Positions 15,258 through 19,187 of a DNA stretch of 19,187 nucleotides are shown here, piece by piece. The stretch's first letter is position 1. Each line of letters starts with the position of its first letter. The stretch spans positions 1 to 19,187 of the forward strand of contig CAYQQU010000091.1 of assembly GCA_964419545.1 (NCBI GenBank). The letters run 5' to 3'. Under the pieces are notes generated by a model that was given only the letters and a program-made list of their open reading frames with translations, did not search any database and was not told the origin of the DNA. This DNA comes from CAYQQU01 sp964419545 (lineage in GTDB: Bacteria > Bacteroidota > Bacteroidia > Chitinophagales > Saprospiraceae). Position numbers and translations under genes: made by a program.

Positions 15258-15977
15258 ATGACGCAATCCAAGCCCAACTCTTTTCTGCAAGCGCTGCGCC
15301 TACCCATTTACTTCACGGTCCTGCTGTGGGGCCTGCACCTGGTGAAGGTGTTGCTGGGGATGGAGGCGCTGGACTATCTCGGCATTTTCCCGCGGCGGAT
15401 CGAAGGGCTGAAGGGGATCGTCTTCACTCCTTTGCTGCATTCCGACTGGGGTCATCTGCTCTCCAATACGCCGCCACTGCTGGTGCTGAGCGTTATGATC
15501 CTTTTCTTTTACCGCAAGGTCGCCATCCCGGCTTTTGTGATGATCTACCTGCTCACCGGGCTGGCGGTGTGGCTGTTCGGTCGTCCCGTTTTTCACATCG
15601 GCGCCAGCGGTGTGGTGTACGGATTGGTGGCCTTTGTTTTCTGGACCGGCATCTTCCGGCGCAACCTCAAGTCTATCGTCCTGTCGCTGATCGTCGTTTT
15701 CTACTACGGCTCCATGTTTGCCGGTATCCTGCCGGGGCAGCAGGGCATTTCCTGGGAAAGCCACCTGCTGGGCGGGCTGGTCGGCATCTTCGTATCTTTC
15801 TGGTACAAAGACCATATCGAGCCCGACGAAGAGCGCCGGCGTCCTTCCTGGGAAGTAGAAACGCCCGAGGAGCCCGGCTATTTCCTCGACCGCGATACTT
15901 TCGACAAAACTAAAGAAGAAAGGCGTCGCGATCGCGATGACGATCATTCCGGCTGGTTCTCATCGCGGACGTGGTGA
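15258..15977 (+). CDS. Rhomboid-family intramembrane serine protease
   Basis: This is a 239-residue polytopic membrane protein expected to cleave transmembrane segments of other proteins. The rhomboid landmarks are present. HSDWGHLLSN (His61 and His66, Asn70) precedes TM2, the catalytic serine lies in HIGASGVVYG (Ser117), and the catalytic histidine in SWESHLLGGLVG (His169). About six hydrophobic segments are visible: 16..35, about 72..86, 89..107, 112..131, 139..157 and 166..183. The C-terminal ~55 residues are highly charged and probably cytoplasmic, without similarity I recognise. ATG at 15258 is preferred over the in-frame TTG two codons earlier. It sits 50 nt after pfkA, and the methyltransferase follows 39 nt after its stop, so the last two may be co-transcribed. 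The substrate is unknown. Confidence 0.93.
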   Translation: MTQSKPNSFLQALRLPIYFTVLLWGLHLVKVLLGMEALDYLGIFPRRIEGLKGIVFTPLLHSDWGHLLSNTPPLLVLSVMILFFYRKVAIPAFVMIYLLTGLAVWLFGRPVFHIGASGVVYGLVAFVFWTGIFRRNLKSIVLSLIVVFYYGSMFAGILPGQQGISWESHLLGGLVGIFVSFWYKDHIEPDEERRRPSWEVETPEEPGYFLDRDTFDKTKEERRRDRDDDHSGWFSSRTW

Positions 15978-16016
15978 TCAAAACACAATAACCCGGGCTA
16001 ACCCTGTCTTTTCTGT

Positions 16017-16676
16017 ATGCATTCTCACAACCGAGCGCAACCCGATACTTTTTACAGCCGAATTTTCGCTCGCGCCTACGACGCGGTCACCGGCGCTTTT
16101 GAAGACCGGTTGCTGACCCAAAAGCGGCGGGAGTTGCTGGCAGGCGTCCGCGGCGCCGTCCTGGAAGTAGGGGCGGGCGCCGGCGCCAACTTCGCCCTTT
16201 ATCCGCCCGAAGCCCGGGTGTTGGCCATCGAGCCTTCCGCGGCCATGCTGGCCCACGCGCGCCAACGCAGCCGGGAGCCCGGGCTGCGGGCCCAACTGCA
16301 GCTCCTCCACGCCGGCATCGGTGATGAGGAGGTGGCGCAATGCGTGCCGGAGGGCGGCTTCGAGGCGGTGGTCTTCACCCTGGTGCTTTGCACCATCCCC
16401 GACCCGGAAGCGGCCCTCGATCGGGTACGTCCCTGGCTGGCGCCCGGCGGACGCCTGTACGTGCTGGAGCATATCCTCGCCGAGCAACCGGCGCCCCGAT
16501 TGTTGCAAAAGGTCGTCAACCCGGCCTGGAAAGCCCTGGGCGAAGGATGCCACCTGACCCGGCAAACCGATGCTTTGCTAAAGGAAAAGGGATTTGTGGC
16601 GGAGTGGGAAGAGTACTTTTCAAAGGCGCTGCCTTTTTACCGGGCAGTAATGCGGGTTAATACATCCAAACTATAA
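16017..16676 (+). CDS. Class I SAM-dependent methyltransferase
   Basis: This is a 219-residue cytoplasmic enzyme of the Rossmann-like methyltransferase class. Motif I is VLEVGAGAGANFALYP at residues 48..63, followed by the acidic end of strand 2 in LAIEPSAAML (Glu72). The strand-4 motif is EAVVFTLVLCTIPDPEAAL near 117..135, and the post-motif segment is LAPGGRLYVLEHI. The N-terminal FYSRIFARAYDAV and the overall shape resemble UbiE-like and METTL7-like lipid or small-molecule methyltransferases, but the substrate cannot be told. The ATG at 16017 lies 39 nt after the rhomboid stop, so it is likely in the same transcript. An 11-bp inverted repeat starts directly after the stop. The base composition is GC-rich like its neighbours. 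Confidence 0.9.
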   Translation: MHSHNRAQPDTFYSRIFARAYDAVTGAFEDRLLTQKRRELLAGVRGAVLEVGAGAGANFALYPPEARVLAIEPSAAMLAHARQRSREPGLRAQLQLLHAGIGDEEVAQCVPEGGFEAVVFTLVLCTIPDPEAALDRVRPWLAPGGRLYVLEHILAEQPAPRLLQKVVNPAWKALGEGCHLTRQTDALLKEKGFVAEWEEYFSKALPFYRAVMRVNTSKL

Positions 16677-16677
16677 A

Positions 16678-16728
16678 GAGGTACGGAATATACGCTGTAT
16701 TCTTGCCATCTTTTCTGTTCCGTACCTC
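16678..16728. repeat. 11-bp inverted repeat after the methyltransferase stop
   Basis: GAGGTACGGAA (16678..16688) and its exact complement (16718..16728) enclose 29 nt. The repeat begins one base after the TAA stop, a usual place for a transcript end, but no T run follows. It may protect the 3' end or be another repeat remnant. Confidence 0.45.
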
Positions 16729-16767
16729 GGCACGGCTGCTAATATCCTGCGCCTCCGGCGCTGCGCA

Positions 16768-16848
16768 TTAACCCGGATTATTCTATTGCCGGCCGCCATT
16801 CTGCCCCGCTCACGCACCGTATCTGGGGATTGAATAATCCGGATTAAG
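16768..16848. repeat. Inverted repeat containing the 17-base dispersed repeat
   Basis: TTAACCCGGATTATTC (16768..16783) is the complement, with one mismatch, of GAATAATCCGGATTAA (16832..16847), with 48 nt between. The right arm plus one base is identical to the repeat at 63..79. It lies in the 425-nt non-coding gap between the convergent methyltransferase and protease genes. The stretch from 16849 to 16925 shows nothing else I can name. Confidence 0.55.
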
Positions 16849-16925
16849 AAATGCTTACTGCCAAACCGGGAGTCGCCGGTACAAACAAAAGAAGCACTGC
16901 ACCATTTCCCACTTCTTCAGTTCTA

Positions 16926-17089
16926 AGAGCTTGTTTGGAGGTAGTGCTTTTGAAGCGAAAAACTCAGATTTTGGGTTCTCCCGAAGGGATTTTTCCGGCT
17001 CATAGCAGCGCTACGGGTCGGAAAAATGCCACAGGGAGGTTCCCAAAGCTGGGTTTTGCAGCCAAAATGACTACCTCCAAACAAGCTCT
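16926..17089. repeat. 164-bp palindromic element with 20-bp perfect ends (MITE-like), copy 1
   Basis: The ends are AGAGCTTGTTTGGAGGTAGT (16926..16945) and its exact complement (17070..17089). The interior continues as an imperfect palindrome: GGGATTTTTCCG near 16986 faces CGGAAAAATGCC near 17018, and the centre holds AGCGCT. It could fold into one long hairpin as RNA or single-stranded DNA. It ends 12 nt beyond the protease stop codon. No protein of its own and no clear target duplication were seen (flanks TTCTA and AAAAC). The first 47 bases recur exactly at 19141..19187, proving a dispersed repeat. It may also serve as a terminator for the convergent genes. Confidence 0.8.
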
Positions 17090-17101
17090 AAAACAAAAGC
17101 C

Positions 17102-19057
17102 TCATACCAACCCCGCATAGCTGCGCACAAAACCATCCACTCCTCTTTCCTGCAGCCGGCGTTTCAGCTGGTCGGCCTGAAACCGGTCTTTTTTGACGCC
17201 GACCATCAGCCGGAAAGCGGTCTTTCCGGATAGTTCGCTGATGTTGACGACCACCTGTTCACCGAACTGCCGTTGGTATTTGTCGGTTTCTTCCAGGATA
17301 TTCCCGTAGTCGTAGAAGACGCCGACTTGCACTCCCCAACCGTCGCCGGCTTGCCGTTCCACACTAAAGCGGTAGAGGCCTTTTCCGGAGACGACGTCCG
17401 GGCTCACCGGCGGTTTTTCTTCCGGGCGGGTATCCGGCGGGGTCTCCGGTCGCGGTTCGGGCCGTGGTTCGGGCCGTGGTTCCGGCCTTGGGGTCGGATC
17501 GGGGCGAACGTCCACCGGCGGTCGGGACCGGTCGGCCCGCCGCAGCGCTTCGGCGACGGCCCGGTCGGCGTTGACCCGTCCGTAGCCGTACTTCATGGAG
17601 TGTCCGCGGCTGTCGTATTCCCATTGGTTGCCGATCTTATCCGCCGTGCTGCGCAGGATCTCTTTGACTTCGCGGGCGGTAAGGTCGGGGTTGGCCGAGA
17701 GGATCAGCGCGCAGATGCCGGCCACGAGGGGCGTAGCCGCCGAGGTGCCCCCGAAGTGTTTGTAGCGGTCGCCGCGCGGTTTGCCGTCGCGCCAGTAGCG
17801 GTATTGGCCGGTTTCCCATTGGAGGCCCTCGTCCCACCAGGCGCGCGCCGCGATGATGGGCCAGTCGCCGTTGGAAGGCGCGCAGATGTCGATCTCGCGG
17901 CCGCGGTTCGAATAATTGGCGTGGGCGTCTTTACTGGTGCTGGCGGCGACGGCGATGACGTCGGGGTGCGCGGCGTAGAAGTTGATGACATCCTTATCGT
18001 CGTTCCCGACGGCGAAGAGGATAACACAGCCCTTGCCGTTGCGCCCTTTGCGCGCCGCGTTGGCGAGCGCTTCTTCTTTCAGCGGGCCCAGGGTGTAGGC
18101 CGGATCGGTGGTGCCCCAGCTGCAGCTGATGATGTCGGCGCCGTTGCGCACGCAATAGTTGAACATATCCTCGGTTTCCCGGATCGAGAAAGAAGTGCCG
18201 TGCACCGGCATGAAACGGGCGTTGGGCGCAGAGCCCACGATGCCCGAGCCGTTGGAGGCGGCCAGGGCGACGCTGGCGCAGGGGGTGCCGTGGGTGTACA
18301 TCTTCTGCCCCTGCGGGATGTTATTGTTGCGATCCCAAACGTTATACGGCCGGGTAATTTTGCCTTTCAGGTCGGGATGAGAGAGGTCGAAGCCGTTGTC
18401 GATCACCGCGATCGTGATGTTGCCCGCGCCGGTATGGCCGAGCCGGCGCCAGGCATCGGTAATTTTGGCGTCGGCGCCCCGCTTGAGGGCGTAGTTGGCG
18501 TCAACTACCCGCCCGCCGTTCTCGAAATACCATTGGTGGGGAAACAAATTATCGCGCGGCGCCACGAATGTGTACTCGTCCAGGATGGTATCGATATCCG
18601 GTTCGGCGTGGCGCACCAGCGACAGCTGCTGCAATGCGGCGGCCACTTTGAGCGGATTGGGCGACTGGGGGGTTACTTTGGCCACCACCTGGGTTTCGTT
18701 GCGCCGCTCGGCGACTTCCAGTTTGTATTCGTCGAAAACGATCTGCTGTTCTTCTTCCGCGACGCCGTCTTCGAAGATGATGAAGAGCTCCCCGGTAGCG
18801 ATCATCGGTTTGTCGCTGCCTTCGGGGAAGTACACGTGGGTGCCCACTTCCACTTCCTCGCGATCGCGCACCTCGTCGAGCTTTTGGTCGATATCGTCTC
18901 CTTCGAGCGCGACCACTTCGAAGCCGCCCAGGTTTTTGATCAGTTCTTGGCGAACGTATTCGCGTTCGCCTTTTTCCTTGGTTTTGAGGCCGACCAGTTT
19001 GCTGCTTTTGCGCAGCACCAGGTCGCTCTTTCCACTTTTAACGACTAGCTTGCTCAT
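17102..19057 (-). CDS. Subtilisin-like serine protease with C-terminal SPOR-like domain
   Basis: This is a 651-residue S8 peptidase. Residues 1..85 (MSKLVVKSGKSDLVLRKSSK...) are an N-terminal region I do not recognise. About 86..160 (GELFIIFEDGV to RHAEPD) looks like a subtilase propeptide. The catalytic domain (about 190..505) has Asp220 in AVIDNGFDLSHPDL, His256 in THGTPCASVA, oxyanion Asn352 in AVGND and Ser439 in GGTSAATPLVAG, so the triad is complete. A Pro/Arg/Glu linker with RPEP repeats (about 509..557) leads to a final ~90 residues (WGVQVGVFYDYG to DGFVRSYAGL) that fit a SPOR domain, known to bind denuded peptidoglycan. No signal peptide is visible, which is odd for a SPOR protein. 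ATG at 19057 is preferred over a TTG at 19102. Palindromic repeats flank the gene on both sides. Confidence 0.9.
   Translation of the reverse strand: MSKLVVKSGKSDLVLRKSSKLVGLKTKEKGEREYVRQELIKNLGGFEVVALEGDDIDQKLDEVRDREEVEVGTHVYFPEGSDKPMIATGELFIIFEDGVAEEEQQIVFDEYKLEVAERRNETQVVAKVTPQSPNPLKVAAALQQLSLVRHAEPDIDTILDEYTFVAPRDNLFPHQWYFENGGRVVDANYALKRGADAKITDAWRRLGHTGAGNITIAVIDNGFDLSHPDLKGKITRPYNVWDRNNNIPQGQKMYTHGTPCASVALAASNGSGIVGSAPNARFMPVHGTSFSIRETEDMFNYCVRNGADIISCSWGTTDPAYTLGPLKEEALANAARKGRNGKGCVILFAVGNDDKDVINFYAAHPDVIAVAASTSKDAHANYSNRGREIDICAPSNGDWPIIAARAWWDEGLQWETGQYRYWRDGKPRGDRYKHFGGTSAATPLVAGICALILSANPDLTAREVKEILRSTADKIGNQWEYDSRGHSMKYGYGRVNADRAVAEALRRADRSRPPVDVRPDPTPRPEPRPEPRPEPRPETPPDTRPEEKPPVSPDVVSGKGLYRFSVERQAGDGWGVQVGVFYDYGNILEETDKYQRQFGEQVVVNISELSGKTAFRLMVGVKKDRFQADQLKRRLQERGVDGFVRSYAGLV
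17454..17489 (-). repeat. Short tandem repeat encoding the RPEP linker
   Basis: A 12-base unit (GGTTCGGGCCGT on the plus strand) is repeated about three times, the last copy diverged. It lies inside the protease gene and encodes repeated Arg-Pro-Glu-Pro. Such units can change copy number by slippage, always in frame here because the unit is 12 bases. Confidence 0.6.
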
Positions 19058-19086
19058 TGGTTGGGAATTAGAATAGCCCGTAAAAT

Positions 19087-19118
19087 AAAAAAGGCCTGCC
19101 AAAAAGCAGACCTTTTTT
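19087..19118. terminator. Bidirectional intrinsic terminator upstream of the protease gene
   Basis: AAAAAAGGCCTGC (19087..19099) pairs with GCAGACCTTTTTT (19106..19118), with one mismatch and a loop of six bases. T runs follow on both strands. It lies 30 nt before the protease ATG. It probably ends a transcript from the gene beyond the window, but it would also stop any protease transcript that started further upstream. Confidence 0.7.
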
Positions 19119-19140
19119 ATTCTTTTAGCGGAAAAAACTT

Positions 19141-19187
19141 AGAGCTTGTTTGGAGGTAGTGCTTTTGAAGCGAAAAACTCAGATTTT
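19141..19187. repeat. Palindromic element, copy 2 (cut by the window end)
   Basis: The last 47 bases of the window are identical to 16926..16972, the start of the 164-bp palindromic element, in the same orientation. The remainder lies outside the window. The two copies bracket the protease gene as direct repeats about 2.2 kb apart. Confidence 0.85.

Noticed and set aside
16851..17120. 89-codon plus-strand frame between the methyltransferase and protease genes
   Set aside because: It runs across both arms of the palindromic element and into the 3' end of the protease gene, and its translation has no protein-like features.
17454..17489. Possible CRISPR-like or minisatellite array
   Set aside because: The units are contiguous 12-mers in frame with a proline-rich linker and have no spacers.
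17273..19048. Plus-strand open frame of 591 codons opposite the protease gene
   Set aside because: It mirrors a well-supported gene. The translation is low-complexity Val/Gly/Phe/Arg typical of the antisense of GC-rich codons, with no recognisable motif.

Overview
The window looks like a piece of a Bacteroidota chromosome, and the gene set suggests a GC-rich member of the Saprospiria/Lewinella type. That placement is an inference. The evidence is: several families I know only from Bacteroidota (a DUF7033-type deacetylase-like protein, the lipA-adjacent outer-membrane protein, the 13397..14062 proline-linker protein), start codons with no strong Shine-Dalgarno, and candidate promoters matching the phylum's TAnnTTTG -7 element (best at 11072..11079 and 13279..13286). 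It is mainly a housekeeping region, with short palindromic repeats dropped between genes and one unusual protease.

Layout: 1..136 is non-coding and carries a 17-base repeat. 137..1915 (minus) holds lipA and an exported beta-barrel-like protein. Divergent from these, 2140..4211 (plus) holds a polysaccharide-deacetylase-like gene and upp. A minus-strand block follows, listed in transcription order: tdk (13209..12577), an MscS-type channel (12452..11361), purH (11048..9522), coaX (9448..8714), an outer-membrane barrel (8733..7381) and two tandem TPR paralogues (7378..5966 and 5684..4248). coaX, barrel and first TPR gene are tightly packed (20-nt overlap, then 2-nt gap) and end at a clear intrinsic terminator (5904..5939). 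The second TPR gene is a lipoprotein whose leader contains a palindromic element.

13397..16676 (plus) holds a conserved unknown protein with a proline-rich linker, pfkA, a rhomboid protease and a class I methyltransferase. The right end, 17102..19057 (minus), is a subtilisin-like protease fused through an Arg-Pro-Glu linker to a SPOR-like domain. It lies between two direct copies of one palindromic element, the second cut by the window end.

Metabolic content: lipoate formation (lipA), CoA synthesis (coaX), IMP synthesis (purH), pyrimidine salvage (upp, tdk) and glycolysis (pfkA). Envelope content: two beta-barrel-like proteins, two TPR proteins, the channel, the rhomboid and the SPOR-protease. 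The points most worth following up are the protease-SPOR fusion and the short inverted-repeat elements (16926..17089 with its copy at 19141, 5711..5897, 11109..11280). Two of these share an internal core and so appear to be a MITE-like family. No tRNA, rRNA, CRISPR array, transposase or prophage gene was seen.
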